Shown here: piece by piece, positions 7,806 to 17,379 of the stretch
How positions within the stretch are numbered: position 1 is the stretch's first letter
How the letters are laid out: each line of letters begins with the position of its first letter
Made by a program: the position numbers and the translations under genes
Notes under the pieces: generated by a model
What the model saw: the letters and a program-made list of their open reading frames with translations, nothing else
Told to the model about the DNA's origin: nothing
Databases searched by the model: none
Origin: CAVZBW01 sp963778465
Lineage (GTDB): Bacteria > Actinomycetota > Acidimicrobiia > Acidimicrobiales > RAAP-2
Direction: 5' to 3'
Length of the DNA: 64,000 nucleotides
Assembly (NCBI GenBank): GCA_963778465.1
Contig: CAVZUK010000002.1
Span: forward strand, 434,001-498,000

Positions 7806-8978
7806 TCAGATGCGGTACAGCCGGGCGGCGTTCTCGCCCAGCACCTTCCGCTGCACCTCCGGCCGCAGCGGCCGGATCTTGTCCTCGATGGTCTGGAGCG
7901 GGTCGGGGTAGAGGCACGTCGGATGCGGGAAGTCCGTCTCGAAGAGCACGTTGTCCTCTCCGACCGTGGCGACGAGGTCCGCGATCCTGTCGTGGCCCTG
8001 TTCGAACCAGTACGTGGCGTAGATCTGGCGCCGGAAGTACTCCGACGGGCGCATCGAGAGCCGCTCCAGCTGTCGGGGGGCGTTCTCCGCCATCTCGTAG
8101 TCGAGCGCCTCCAAGATGAAGGGCACCCAGCCGATGCCGCTCTCGACGGAGACGAACTTGAGCGACGGGAAGCGGTCGAGGATGCCCGACACGATGATGT
8201 TGGCGACGACCCGGGCGTTGCCGATGAACAGCAGCGATCCGCCCAGCGCGAGCTTGGTGTCCTCGTCCTGGGAGGGCCACGGGTAGGTCCCGAAGTACGT
8301 CATCGTCGTGACGCTCGCCCCGATGTGGAAGTGCACCGGGAGCAGGGCCTCGCTGCAGACCTCCCAGAGAGGATCCCAGGCCCGGTCGGCCAGGTCGGGC
8401 CCGCCGAGGTCCTGCGGATCGCAGGTCATGTTGACGCCGCGCAGACCCATCCGCTCGACCCGCTGCGCCTCGCGCACGGAGGCCTGCACGTCCCATGCGG
8501 GGAGGACCCCGAGCGGGAGGAGGCGGTCGCCGGAGTCCGCCTGCACCTGGGCCGTGTAGTCGTTGTAGATCTGGAGGCAGGCGAGCCGGAGCGCCGCGTC
8601 CGGGATGGCCTGCGCAAGACCCTCTCCTCCGAGACCCACGTTGTTCGGGAAGAGGACCTGCGCCCAGATGCCGGCCTCGTCCATCAGCTCCAACCTCGCG
8701 GACGGGTCGTAGGCGGCGGGGTGGATCTGGTCGATGGTCCACTCGTAGAGGGCCTCGAGCGGTCGACCCTTCCTCCCGCGGGGGTCCACCACGCCGCCTC
8801 CGCTCGCGAAGCCCATCACGGTGTCGCCGACGACCCAGCTCTCGACCCCCTCGACCTCCTTCACGTGGGGCACGCGGTCGCGCAGCGCGGCGGGCGCCCT
8901 CGACGTCCAGAGGTCGTGGCGTTCGGTGAGATGGGTGTCCGCGTCGACGACCCGGAGCCCCTCGAGCGCCAGCGCCAT
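7806..8978 (-). CDS. amidohydrolase family 2 protein
   Basis: A 390-residue ACMSD-like amidohydrolase with DADTHLTER at the N-terminus, a mid-barrel VHFHIGAS histidine strand, FVSVESGIGWVP and the late aspartate in FETDFPHPT. The ATG at 8978 is preceded by AGGGGAGG at good spacing, which fixes the start. It heads a - strand unit with the SDR at 6952. It belongs to the same family as the copies at 4473, 5821, 36068, 50171 and 54196, but is divergent enough to act on a different substrate. Confidence 0.8.
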   Translation of the reverse strand: MALALEGLRVVDADTHLTERHDLWTSRAPAALRDRVPHVKEVEGVESWVVGDTVMGFASGGGVVDPRGRKGRPLEALYEWTIDQIHPAAYDPSARLELMDEAGIWAQVLFPNNVGLGGEGLAQAIPDAALRLACLQIYNDYTAQVQADSGDRLLPLGVLPAWDVQASVREAQRVERMGLRGVNMTCDPQDLGGPDLADRAWDPLWEVCSEALLPVHFHIGASVTTMTYFGTYPWPSQDEDTKLALGGSLLFIGNARVVANIIVSGILDRFPSLKFVSVESGIGWVPFILEALDYEMAENAPRQLERLSMRPSEYFRRQIYATYWFEQGHDRIADLVATVGEDNVLFETDFPHPTCLYPDPLQTIEDKIRPLRPEVQRKVLGENAARLYRI

Positions 8979-9168
8979 GTGGTCCTCCCCTGGGTTGCGG
9001 ACGAGCGGCCGCGTCGCGGCCGGCCGGCCACGGTACCGGATTCCGCGGGCCAGGGACAACGTGCGTTTTCCGGACGCCGTCGGCCCAGCGCCCATGCGGT
9101 CCCGCCGATAGGGTTCGGGTCCGAGCGAGGTGCGTGGGGGTGGGTCCTGCGCGGGAAAGGGGGACCCG

Positions 9169-10035
9169 GTGCCCGTTGTCGAGGTAGACGGCACGGCGCT
9201 CGCCTACGAGATCGTGGGCAGTGGGCAGCCGTGGGTGATCACGCCGGGAGGCCGGTTCAGCAAGGACGTGCCGGGGATCCGCCAGCTCGCCGAGAAGCTG
9301 GCCGCCGACGGGCGCCAGGTGCTCATCTGGGATCGCCCCAACACCGGCGCGTCCGCCGTGTGCTTCGAAGGGGAGTCCGAGTCCGAGATGCAGGCCGACC
9401 GTCTTGCCGGCCTCCTGCGCGCCCTCGGCATGGCCCCCGCCGTCATCGTCGGGGGCTCCGGCGGCGCCCGGGTCTCCTTGCTGGCGGCCGCCCGGCACCC
9501 CGACGTCGCCTCCGGGCTCGCCATGTGGTGGATCAGCGGCGGCACCTACGGCCTCATGCTGCTCGCCCTGACCTACTGCGGGGAGTCCATCCACGCGGCC
9601 TGGCGCGGCGGGATGGAGGAGGTGGTCGGGCTCCCCGAATGGCAGGAGGTGCTCGAGCGCAACCCGGGCAACCGCCAGCGGTTCTTGGACCTCGACCCGT
9701 GCGCGTTCATCGAGACCCTCGAGCGCTGGATGCTCGTCTACTGCCCGGATCCGTCGATGCTCGTCCCCGGAGTGGCGGACGCCGACCTCGCCCGGGTCGA
9801 TCTTCCGACCCTCGTGTTCCGCAGCGGTGTCAGCGATCCTCATCACACCCGGGCCACCTCGGAGCGCCTCCACGAGCTGATCCCCGGTTCGCAGCTGGTC
9901 GAGCCGCCCTGGGGCGACGCCGAGTGGAACGAGCGTGGCGCCGCGGCCCGCGCCGGGACGGGCGGGCTCTTCGAAGGTTGGCCGCTGCTCGCACCCCAGC
10001 TGCTCGACTTCGCCGACGCTCGGGTCCGGCGCTGA
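9169..10035 (+). CDS. alpha/beta-fold hydrolase lacking the usual catalytic histidine
   Basis: A 288-residue alpha/beta hydrolase similar to enol-lactonase-like enzymes. The oxyanion region (TPGGRFSKD), a DRPNTGAS segment and the nucleophile elbow GGSGGA (Ser97) are clear. After the acidic residue (GVSDPHH) the expected G-H strand reads EPPWGDAEW, so the histidine is not in its usual place. The GTG start at 9169 is supported by an upstream AAAGGGGGA. The 190-base space to the divergent amidohydrolase start contains a TAGGGT (9109-9114) that could be a -10 box. Function could be hydrolytic with a rearranged triad or non-hydrolytic. Confidence 0.75.
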   Translation: MPVVEVDGTALAYEIVGSGQPWVITPGGRFSKDVPGIRQLAEKLAADGRQVLIWDRPNTGASAVCFEGESESEMQADRLAGLLRALGMAPAVIVGGSGGARVSLLAAARHPDVASGLAMWWISGGTYGLMLLALTYCGESIHAAWRGGMEEVVGLPEWQEVLERNPGNRQRFLDLDPCAFIETLERWMLVYCPDPSMLVPGVADADLARVDLPTLVFRSGVSDPHHTRATSERLHELIPGSQLVEPPWGDAEWNERGAAARAGTGGLFEGWPLLAPQLLDFADARVRR

Positions 10036-10069
10036 GCAGAGCGGCGAAAACCCTCGGAGACCCGGACCC

Positions 10070-10861
10070 TCAGGAGCGGCAGCGGCCGAGGAAGTCGATC
10101 GCCTGGACCCAGGCCTCGGCGGCGGCCCCGGGGCGGTGCCAGTCCTCGAAGTGCCCGGCGAAGGTGTGGCCGGCGCCCTCGTAGACGCTCACCTCGAGCG
10201 GGATCGACCACTGGTCGCACCGGTGCGCGATGTCGGCGATCAGGTCCGCCGGCCAGACCGGGTCCTCGTCACCCACGACGAGGAGCACCGGCTTGCGCAA
10301 CTGCCACACGAGGTCGATCGGATGCTGGGGCCGTTTCGGGGTGAGCTCCGAGAAGCGCGGCTGGCTCGGATAGAAGAGGACCGCTGCGTCCACGGACCTC
10401 CCCTGGCACGCGGCCATCATGGCCAGGGTGCCGCCCGTGCAGTAGCCCCACACCGCCACCTGCTCGAGGCGCTCTGCGCCGTGAAGGAGATCGACGGCGG
10501 CCAGCATGTCCTCCGAGCCCTGGCGGAAGTCGAGGGCGTCGATCGCCCCCTGGATGACCGGCAGGTGGGCCAGGGACGTGAGGCGGTCCGGATCTTCGGG
10601 TCCGTGCCCGTGGTAGTAGTCGGGAACGGCGGCGAGATAGCCCTCCCGGGCGAGCCTCGTCCCGACGTCGCGGATGAAGTGGTTGATCCCCTGAGCCTCT
10701 GGGGCGACCACGACGCCGGCGACCGGGGCGTGGTCGTCGGGCCGGAAGAGGAGCACCGGCACGTCGGTGTCGCCCGCCCGCAGCACCGTCGACTCCTCGT
10801 GGACGCCCGGCGCCCCGTGCGGCGTGTGTCCCGCGTCGTGGTCGCCGTCCCGGTCGTTCAT
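10070..10861 (-). CDS. dienelactone hydrolase family protein
   Basis: A 263-residue protein with all catalytic positions of the dienelactone hydrolase family: cysteine nucleophile in WGYCTGG (Cys141), the aspartate in GDEDPVW (198-200), the histidine in GAGHTFAG (His232), and the PEAQG motif with the conserved Glu that primes the cysteine. The family opens dienelactones in aromatic breakdown but also includes carboxyl-ester hydrolases. ATG at 10861 has a G-rich stretch just upstream. Convergent with the hydrolase at 9169; divergent from the thioesterase at 10951. Confidence 0.85.
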   Translation of the reverse strand: MNDRDGDHDAGHTPHGAPGVHEESTVLRAGDTDVPVLLFRPDDHAPVAGVVVAPEAQGINHFIRDVGTRLAREGYLAAVPDYYHGHGPEDPDRLTSLAHLPVIQGAIDALDFRQGSEDMLAAVDLLHGAERLEQVAVWGYCTGGTLAMMAACQGRSVDAAVLFYPSQPRFSELTPKRPQHPIDLVWQLRKPVLLVVGDEDPVWPADLIADIAHRCDQWSIPLEVSVYEGAGHTFAGHFEDWHRPGAAAEAWVQAIDFLGRCRS

Positions 10862-10950
10862 GCAACCCCCCGCGGCCGGTCCGCTCCAGCCGGCCTCCCC
10901 GGACCTCCGTCGGGGGCGAGTCTTGCACGGCCCGATCGTTTCGGATCACC

Positions 10951-11433
10951 ATGAGCGGGTCCTGTGGGCCAGGAGAAGAGTCGGGGGATCATCCGGTGGA
11001 CGAATCGGTGGGCGCGGGGACGGACGGCGGCACGGACGAGGGCGTGGAGACGGTCGACGTCGGCCCCCGCCACCTCCTGTCGCTCATGCAGATGCGCAGG
11101 GTCGAAGATCCCGAGGCGGGACGGGCCCTCGAGATGGTGTCGCGCGACGAGGTCAACAACCCCCACGGCAGCCTCCACGGTGGCCTTATGGCCACCCTGA
11201 TCGAGTGCGGTGCGGCGGGTTTCGCCGTCGAGGCGGCGGGCACGGCCAACATCGTGGCCACCGACATGAACATCCGGTTCCTCCGGAAGGTCAAGAGCGG
11301 ACCCGCCAGGGTGGTGCCCAAGCTGCTGCGACGCGGGAGACGCAACGTCGTGGTCCAGGCCGACGTGGTCGACGTCGGCGACGAGCGCTCGCTCGTGGCC
11401 ACCGCGACGCTCTCCTACGCCATCCTCGACTGA
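10951..11433 (+). CDS. PaaI-like hotdog thioesterase
   Basis: 160 residues: about 45 polar, probably disordered residues followed by a single hotdog domain. NNPHGSLHGGLMATLIECG matches the PaaI/4HBT-type active-site helix, with Glu where PaaI has the catalytic Asp. The family hydrolyses small aromatic or acyl-CoA thioesters. The ATG at 10951 is the first start; a start nearer the domain is possible. The SDR begins 14 bases downstream, so the two are likely one operon. Confidence 0.8.
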   Translation: MSGSCGPGEESGDHPVDESVGAGTDGGTDEGVETVDVGPRHLLSLMQMRRVEDPEAGRALEMVSRDEVNNPHGSLHGGLMATLIECGAAGFAVEAAGTANIVATDMNIRFLRKVKSGPARVVPKLLRRGRRNVVVQADVVDVGDERSLVATATLSYAILD

Positions 11434-11447
11434 TCGGCACCGGACGG

Positions 11448-12227
11448 ATGGCGACCGCCGACTCCGCCAGCTCACCGGTGGCCCGCCGGTTCGAAGGCCG
11501 GGTGGCCGTGGTGACGGGTGCGGGATCAGGGCTCGGCCGCGCCACGGCCCGGCGCCTGGCGCTCGAGGGGGCGACGGTCGCGCCGCTGGATCTCGACGGC
11601 GCCGCCGCGCAGGCAACCGCGTCGTCGATCGTGGAGGCGGGTGGCCGGGCGGAGAGTTGGCGGCTGGACGTGAGCCGGCCGGACGAGGTGCGGGACGTGA
11701 CCGAGGCGGTCGCCGCATCGCTCGGTCGACCTGGAGTGCTCGTCAACAGTGCCGGGGTGGGTCGGTTCGACCACACGACCGAGGTCGCCTTCGACACCTG
11801 GAGCCGCACGCTGGGCGTGAACCTCACGGGAACTTTCCTCATGTGCCAGGCGATGATCCCCCACCTCCTCGACGGTGGCGGATCGATCGTCAACATCGCC
11901 TCCAACAGCGGGCTGCAGGGCGTCGCCTACGCGGCCGCCTACTGCGCCTCGAAGGGCGGGGTCTGCCTGCTCACCCGGTCGCTGGCTCTCGAGTACGCCG
12001 GCCGGGGGGTGCGGATCAATGCCGTTGCGCCCGGCGGGATGCGGACGCCGTTGCTCGACGGGTTCGTCCCGCCGGAGGGCGTCGAGCGGGACCGGCTCCC
12101 ACGCGGCGTCAAGGTCCCACACGCCGATCCCGACGAGGTCGCCTCCCTCGTCGCCTATGTCGCCTCCGACGAGTCGCGCTTCATGGTCGGCAGCGTCGTC
12201 TCGATGGACGGGGGCCTCACGGCGTGA
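11448..12227 (+). CDS. short-chain dehydrogenase/reductase
   Basis: A 259-residue classical SDR: TGAGSGLG cofactor loop from residue 23, an LDLD strand ending that suggests NAD(H), NSAG at 100, catalytic Ser152, and YCASK giving Tyr165 and Lys169. The C-terminal FMVGSVVSMDGG is typical of FabG-like enzymes. The ATG at 11448 follows the thioesterase stop by 14 bases. Likely oxidises a hydroxyacyl or alcohol intermediate; substrate not determinable. Confidence 0.88.
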   Translation: MATADSASSPVARRFEGRVAVVTGAGSGLGRATARRLALEGATVAPLDLDGAAAQATASSIVEAGGRAESWRLDVSRPDEVRDVTEAVAASLGRPGVLVNSAGVGRFDHTTEVAFDTWSRTLGVNLTGTFLMCQAMIPHLLDGGGSIVNIASNSGLQGVAYAAAYCASKGGVCLLTRSLALEYAGRGVRINAVAPGGMRTPLLDGFVPPEGVERDRLPRGVKVPHADPDEVASLVAYVASDESRFMVGSVVSMDGGLTA

Positions 12228-12239
12228 GCGCCCCGCCGC

Positions 12240-12698
12240 CTACTCGATCCGCTCCAGGCCCGGTCCGCCGTCGGAGAGGGCGCGCCGGCGGGTGATCACC
12301 CACCGCCCCTCGCGCACCTCGTACTCGTCGACGTAGCGGCCCCAATGGTCGACCCCGTGGGGCATGACCACGAGGAAGTAGCTCCGGCCCCGCGCGTGGC
12401 TCTCGTCGTCGACGTCGATCTGGTGGGTCGCCACGAAGTGGCGGATGTGGTGCTTCCCGCGACCCGTGCCCGGTGCCACCGTGGCGTCCCACGTCGCCTT
12501 GGTGCCGGTGAAGATCGTGGCGATCTGCTCTCTCCCCTCGAACCGGCGGAGGTCGCCGCCGGCCGAGACGAGCTCCATCACCGCGTCGGATGCGAAGACC
12601 TGCATCTGCTGCTCGAAGCGGCCCGAATCGCCGTTGGCGTTGTAGCGCGCCACCAGATCGCGAATGCTCTCGCGTGCCGCGAGCTCCCACAGCTCCAT
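12240..12698 (-). CDS. SnoaL-like (NTF2-fold) protein
   Basis: 152 residues with the SnoaL/NTF2-like pattern: N-terminal ELAARESIRDLVARYN helix, an FASDAVMEL strand, the KHHIRHFVATHQI strand and an EVREGRWVITRRR end. Such proteins are isomerases, dehydratases or hydroxylase-like enzymes, and many are uncharacterised. The start ATG at 12698 has a GGGGGA upstream. It is divergent from the aldehyde dehydrogenase; the 178-base gap contains a TATAGCAT (12800-12807) that could serve as a -10 box for the + strand. It resembles the protein at 16870 at its N-terminus (ELAARESI). Confidence 0.75.
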   Translation of the reverse strand: MELWELAARESIRDLVARYNANGDSGRFEQQMQVFASDAVMELVSAGGDLRRFEGREQIATIFTGTKATWDATVAPGTGRGKHHIRHFVATHQIDVDDESHARGRSYFLVVMPHGVDHWGRYVDEYEVREGRWVITRRRALSDGGPGLERIE

Positions 12699-12876
12699 CG
12701 CGAATGGTCCCCCCGTTCCTGGAACAAGACCGGCATTTGGCCCGGAATTTGGCAAGGTGCCGGCCGGGCGGTGCCCCGCCGGAGTCCCGCCGGACGAGGT
12801 ATAGCATGCGGCTGCAACGTGCGGTGGGTGATCATCCCGGGTGCGCCGTAGCCACCTGGTCAGGGGAGGGGCAGAC

Positions 12877-14373
12877 ATGACGGCAACCGATGAGCGCGCT
12901 GGGGTTCAGCAGGGCGAGTCCCGGATGTTGATCGACGGCAAGCTGGTCGAGGCCAGGTCCGGCCGGACGTTCGACAACGTCAACCCGGCGACCGAGGAAG
13001 TGCTGGGGCAGGTCGCCGACGCCGGCCACGAGGACGTGGACCAGGCGATCGGGGCGGCCCGGCGGGCCTTCGACGAGTCCTCCTGGGCGACGGACAGGGA
13101 GCTGCGCAAGCAATGCCTGCGCCAGCTCCAGGCCGCGCTGGAGGAGGAGCGGGAGCTGCTGAGAGCCGAGCTGGTCGCCGAGGTCGGCGCCCCGGTGCTC
13201 CTCACCTACGGCCCACAGCTCGACGCCCCCCTTGCCGAGGGCCTGACGTGGCCCGCCAACTTCATCGACGAGTTCCAGTGGGAGCGCGACCTTCCCGACG
13301 GCAACGCCTTCGGGCAGCACAGCTGGCGCAAGGTGGCCAAGGAGGCCGTCGGCGTGGTCGGGGCGATCGTGCCGTGGAACTACCCCTTCGAGGTCACGGT
13401 CAACAAGCTGGGCCAGGCGCTCGCCACCGGTAACACCGTCATCTTGAAGGCGGCGCCCAACACGCCGTGGAACGCCACCCGCATCGGCCGGCTGGTGGCC
13501 GAGCGCACGGACTTCCCGCCCGGCGTCCTGCAGGTCGTCACGACGCAGGACAACAGCGTCGCCGAGGACCTCGTCATCGACCCGAGGGTCGACCTGATCT
13601 CGTTCACCGGGTCCACCGCGGTCGGCCGGCGCATCATGGAGAAGGGCGCCCCCACGCTGAAGCGCCTCTTCCTCGAGCTGGGCGGCAAGTCGGCCGACAT
13701 CGTGCTCGACGACACCGACTTCGAGGCGAAGCTCTCGATGGCGTGGACGATCTGCTCGCACGGCGGGCAGGGCTGCGTGATGCTCACGAGGATGCTCCTG
13801 CCGCGGTCCCGCTACGACGAGGGCATCGCGATCATGGAGGAGGGCTTCCGCAACGTCCCCTACGGCGACCCCACGGATGCGTCCAACATCCAGGGCCCAC
13901 AGATCAGCGCCGTCCAGCGCGATCGGGTCCTCGGATACATCGAGAAGGGCAAGGCGGAGGGAGCCCGGGCCGTGGTCGGCGGGGGTCGCCCGGCCCACCT
14001 GCCCAGGGGCTACTACGTCGAGCCCACCCTCTTTGCCGACGTCGACAACTCGATGACCATCGCCCGCGAGGAGATCTTCGGACCGGTCCTGGTCGTCGTG
14101 CCGTTCGAGGACGACGACGATGCGGTCCGGATCGCCAACGACAACCAGTACGGCCTGGGTTGCGGCGTGACCTCGGGGTCCGAGGAGCGGGCGCTGGCCG
14201 TGGGCCGGCGGATCCGGGCCGGCACCGTCGGCATCAACGGCGGCGTCTGGTACGGGCCCGACGCCCCCTTCGGCGGCTACAAGGCGAGCGGCATCGGCCG
14301 GCAAAACGGTGTCGAGGGCTTCGAGCAGTACGTCGAGACCAAGACGTACGCCGGGGGCCTGCCACCCGCCTGA
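12877..14373 (+). CDS. NAD(P)-dependent aldehyde dehydrogenase
   Basis: A 498-residue protein of normal family length. Landmarks are PWNYPF (from residue 167), the FTGSTAVG cofactor loop, the general-base Glu267 in LELGGKS and the catalytic Cys300 in GGQGC, with EEIFGPV near the C-terminus. It oxidises an aldehyde to the carboxylic acid in the cytoplasm. ATG at 12877 is preceded by GGAGGGG at good spacing. It stands as the first of three + strand genes before the sulfatase (117 bases later). Substrate unknown. Confidence 0.92.
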   Translation: MTATDERAGVQQGESRMLIDGKLVEARSGRTFDNVNPATEEVLGQVADAGHEDVDQAIGAARRAFDESSWATDRELRKQCLRQLQAALEEERELLRAELVAEVGAPVLLTYGPQLDAPLAEGLTWPANFIDEFQWERDLPDGNAFGQHSWRKVAKEAVGVVGAIVPWNYPFEVTVNKLGQALATGNTVILKAAPNTPWNATRIGRLVAERTDFPPGVLQVVTTQDNSVAEDLVIDPRVDLISFTGSTAVGRRIMEKGAPTLKRLFLELGGKSADIVLDDTDFEAKLSMAWTICSHGGQGCVMLTRMLLPRSRYDEGIAIMEEGFRNVPYGDPTDASNIQGPQISAVQRDRVLGYIEKGKAEGARAVVGGGRPAHLPRGYYVEPTLFADVDNSMTIAREEIFGPVLVVVPFEDDDDAVRIANDNQYGLGCGVTSGSEERALAVGRRIRAGTVGINGGVWYGPDAPFGGYKASGIGRQNGVEGFEQYVETKTYAGGLPPA

Positions 14374-14490
14374 CCCCCGGCGCCCCCGGGCTCCACGAGA
14401 GCACGGGGCCAACGGGCCAGGATAGGCATCCAACGGCCGCACCTGCGACCATAGGCACTTCGAGTCCCTCGCGAGGGTGGAGGTCGAGCG

Positions 14491-16839
14491 GTGTCATTGA
14501 AGTACTACCCGGAAGGGGCGCCGTTTCCCGGCGTCGTCGCACGGACGGCCGACGAGTCCAGCCCGGCCTGGCCGACGCTGCCGCGGGCCCGGCTCGGCGC
14601 TCCCAACGTGCTCTTCGTGGTCCTCGACGACACCGGCTTCGGGCAACTGGGCTGCTTCGGCGCTCCCATCGAGACGCCCAATTTCGACCGCTTGGCCGAG
14701 AACGGCCTGCGCTACAACAACATGCACACGACGGCGCTGTGCTCGCCGAGCCGAGCGTGCATCCTGACCGGCCGCAACCACCACTCCAACGCCATGGCCT
14801 GCGTCACCGAGTTCGCCACGGGCTTTCCGGGCTACAACGGCCTCATCCCGTTGGAGAACGGCTTCCTCTCCGAGATCCTGGTGGAGCGCGGCTACAACAC
14901 CTACATGCTCGGCAAGTGGCACCTCGTGCCGAGCGCCCACGAGACCGGTGCGGGACCCTTCGAGCGTTGGCCGCTCGGTCGAGGGTTCCAGCGCTTCTAC
15001 GGGTTCCTCGGGGGCGACACCAGCCAGTGGCATCCCGACCTCGTCTACGACAACCACCACGTCGCCCCGCCTGCGACACCCGAGGACGGGTACCACCTCA
15101 CCGAGGACCTGGTCGACAAGGCCATCCAGTTCATCGCCGACGCGAAGCAGGTGGACCCCGACAAACCCTTCTTCCTCCACTTCTGCCCGGGCGCCACCCA
15201 TGCCCCGCACCACGTCCCGAAGGAGTGGGCGGACCGCTACCGGGGAGCCTTCGACGAGGGGTGGGACGCGTACCGCGAGCACGCCCTCGTCCGGCAAAAG
15301 GCGATGGGCATCATGGCGCCGGGCGTCGAGCTGTCACGGCACGACCCGGACGTGCCCCGGTGGGAGGACCTGTCACCGGACACCCGCCGGGTCGCCGCCC
15401 GGATGATGGAGGTGTACGCCGGCTTCCTGAGCCACACCGACCATCACCTCGGGAGGCTGCTCGACTTCCTCAGCCTCCTGGGCGAGCTCGACAACACGAT
15501 CATCATGGCCGTCTCCGACAACGGTGCGAGCGCCGAGGGGGGCGTCGACGGCGCCACCAACGAGGCGAACTTCTTCAACAACTCGCCGGAGACGATCGCC
15601 GAATCGTTGGCTGTCATCGACGAGCTGGGAGGACCCAAGCACTTCAACCACTATCCCTGGGGATGGACCTGGGCCGGGAACGCGCCCTTCCGCCGCTGGA
15701 AGCGCGAGACCTACCGCGGCGGGTCCTCCGACCCCTTTCTCGTCCACTGGCCGGACGGCATCGAGGGAAAGGGGGAGGTCCGCACCCAGTACGCGCACAT
15801 CATCGACATGGTGCCGACCGTGCTCGACATCCTCGACATCGAGCCGCCTTCGGCGCTCCGCGGGATCCCGCAGTCGGACATCCAGGGCGTGAGCTTCGCC
15901 CGGACCCTCAACGACGCCAAGGCGGAGAGCCGGCACCACACGCAGTACTTCGAGATGCTGGGTCACCGCTCGCTCTACCACGAGGGTTGGCGCGCCGTAT
16001 GCCCGTGGCCGGGACCGTCGTTCGCGGAGTCCCAGCCGTTCGGGCGGCCCATCTCCTCGGCGCAGCTGTCGGACCTCGACGCCCACGGCTGGGAGCTGTA
16101 CCACGTCGAGCAGGACCCGACCGAGAACCACGACGTCGCGGACGCCGAGCCCGAGCGCCTCATGGCCATGATCGCGCTCTGGTACGTGGAGGCGGGGAAG
16201 TACAACGTGTTGCCGATCGACGGCAGTGGCATCGACCGGGTGTTGGTCGAGAAGCCGCAGATCGCCGCCCCTCGCAACGAGTACGTGTACGTCCCGAGGA
16301 CCCAGTCCGTCCCGTTCTTCGTGGCTCCGAGGGTCCTCAACCGGCCGCACAGCCTCACCGCCGAGGTCGAGATGGCCGAAGGGGGGGCGGAGGGCGTGCT
16401 CCTCTGCCAGGGCAGCGCTGCTGGCGGCTACTCGTTCTACCTGCAGGGGGGTCTCCTGCACTACGCCCACAACTACCTGGGAAAGCGCGTCTTCCGGGTG
16501 GTGTCGAACGGACCCGTGGCACCGGGTCGACGCTCGCTGCGGTTCGAGTTCGAGCCGACCGGCAAGCTCGACATCGCGCGGGGCAGGGGGGCTCCGGGCC
16601 GACTGCAGCTCTACGTGGACGGCACGCTCGTCGGTCAGTCCGAGGCGGACTACACGACGCCGCTCATCTTCAACCCCGGGATGCTTTCGTGCGGCGCAAA
16701 CCCCGGCTCACCGATCGTCGACGACTACCGTCCGCCCTTCGCCTTCACGGGGGTGCTGCACCGGGTGACGGTGGACCTGAGCGGCGAGCTGATCACCGAC
16801 TCGGAGGCGGAGCTGCGCCTGCACATGGCACGCCAGTAG
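14491..16839 (+). CDS. type I sulfatase (arylsulfatase family)
   Basis: A 782-residue arylsulfatase-family protein. The metal-binding start NVLFVVLDDTGFGQLG and the modification motif CSPSR (Cys84) are intact; the cysteine must be converted to formylglycine by a generating enzyme not seen in this window. Later metal/substrate residues include LGKWHL, HAPHH and VSDNGAS. About 200 C-terminal residues form an extra beta-rich region. No signal peptide is visible, so it appears cytoplasmic, acting on imported or internally made sulfate esters. GTG start with a GGAGG upstream. A sulfotransferase lies two genes away. Confidence 0.9.
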   Translation: MSLKYYPEGAPFPGVVARTADESSPAWPTLPRARLGAPNVLFVVLDDTGFGQLGCFGAPIETPNFDRLAENGLRYNNMHTTALCSPSRACILTGRNHHSNAMACVTEFATGFPGYNGLIPLENGFLSEILVERGYNTYMLGKWHLVPSAHETGAGPFERWPLGRGFQRFYGFLGGDTSQWHPDLVYDNHHVAPPATPEDGYHLTEDLVDKAIQFIADAKQVDPDKPFFLHFCPGATHAPHHVPKEWADRYRGAFDEGWDAYREHALVRQKAMGIMAPGVELSRHDPDVPRWEDLSPDTRRVAARMMEVYAGFLSHTDHHLGRLLDFLSLLGELDNTIIMAVSDNGASAEGGVDGATNEANFFNNSPETIAESLAVIDELGGPKHFNHYPWGWTWAGNAPFRRWKRETYRGGSSDPFLVHWPDGIEGKGEVRTQYAHIIDMVPTVLDILDIEPPSALRGIPQSDIQGVSFARTLNDAKAESRHHTQYFEMLGHRSLYHEGWRAVCPWPGPSFAESQPFGRPISSAQLSDLDAHGWELYHVEQDPTENHDVADAEPERLMAMIALWYVEAGKYNVLPIDGSGIDRVLVEKPQIAAPRNEYVYVPRTQSVPFFVAPRVLNRPHSLTAEVEMAEGGAEGVLLCQGSAAGGYSFYLQGGLLHYAHNYLGKRVFRVVSNGPVAPGRRSLRFEFEPTGKLDIARGRGAPGRLQLYVDGTLVGQSEADYTTPLIFNPGMLSCGANPGSPIVDDYRPPFAFTGVLHRVTVDLSGELITDSEAELRLHMARQ

Positions 16840-16869
16840 CGTGGACAGTCCGGGCGGGGAAGGTAGTCC

Positions 16870-17379
16870 ATGACACTCGAAGAGCTGGCAGCCAGGGAGA
16901 GCATCGGCGACGGCCTCTACCGTTACTGCCGGAGCCTGGACCGGATGGACCGCGATCTGTACTGGACGGTCTTCGAGCCGGAGACCCAACTCGACTACGG
17001 CGAGTACTTCGCGGGCACGGCTGCGGAATTCCTGGAGTGGGTGTGGAAGGCGCACGGCGCGATGCAAGCGCACTCGCATCAGATCACCAACGTCTTGACC
17101 CAGGTGGATGCCGACGGGGCCGGTGCCGCGAGCGAGTCGTACGTGACCGTCTGCTTGCGGACGAAGCCCGACGAGGACGGGAGGACCTCGGACATCGTCG
17201 ACCGGGGCCGCTACCTGGACCGCTGGATCCGGCACCCCGACGGCGCCTGGCGGATCTCGGACCGGCGCTATGTGACCGACATCGCTCAGGTGTCGGACGC
17301 CTCATCGGCGCCGCCGGTCGTCGCCGTCCGGGACCTCCGCGACCCCTCTTACCAGTTGTTCAGCCGGGCTCCTCGGTGA
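16870..17379 (+). CDS. SnoaL-like (NTF2-fold) protein
   Basis: 169 residues with the SnoaL-like domain typical of actinobacterial degradation clusters: TLEELAARESIGDGLYRYCRS helix region, a WTVFEPETQLDYG strand, HSHQITN and a C-terminal WRISDRRYVTD. Members can be dehydratases, isomerases or ring-hydroxylating-dioxygenase-beta-like proteins. ATG with GGGGAAGG upstream. It follows the sulfatase by 30 bases. Its last 20 bases overlap the end of the opposing sulfotransferase gene. Confidence 0.8.
   Translation: MTLEELAARESIGDGLYRYCRSLDRMDRDLYWTVFEPETQLDYGEYFAGTAAEFLEWVWKAHGAMQAHSHQITNVLTQVDADGAGAASESYVTVCLRTKPDEDGRTSDIVDRGRYLDRWIRHPDGAWRISDRRYVTDIAQVSDASSAPPVVAVRDLRDPSYQLFSRAPR

Noticed and set aside
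12749..12807. TTGGCA and TATAGC as a promoter pair before the aldehyde dehydrogenase
   Set aside because: The elements are about 45 bases apart, far beyond a normal spacer; only the TATAGCAT remains as a weak -10 candidate.
12832..14442. Long open frame antisense to the aldehyde dehydrogenase
   Set aside because: It is a composition effect of high GC; the + strand protein has all family motifs, the antisense product none.
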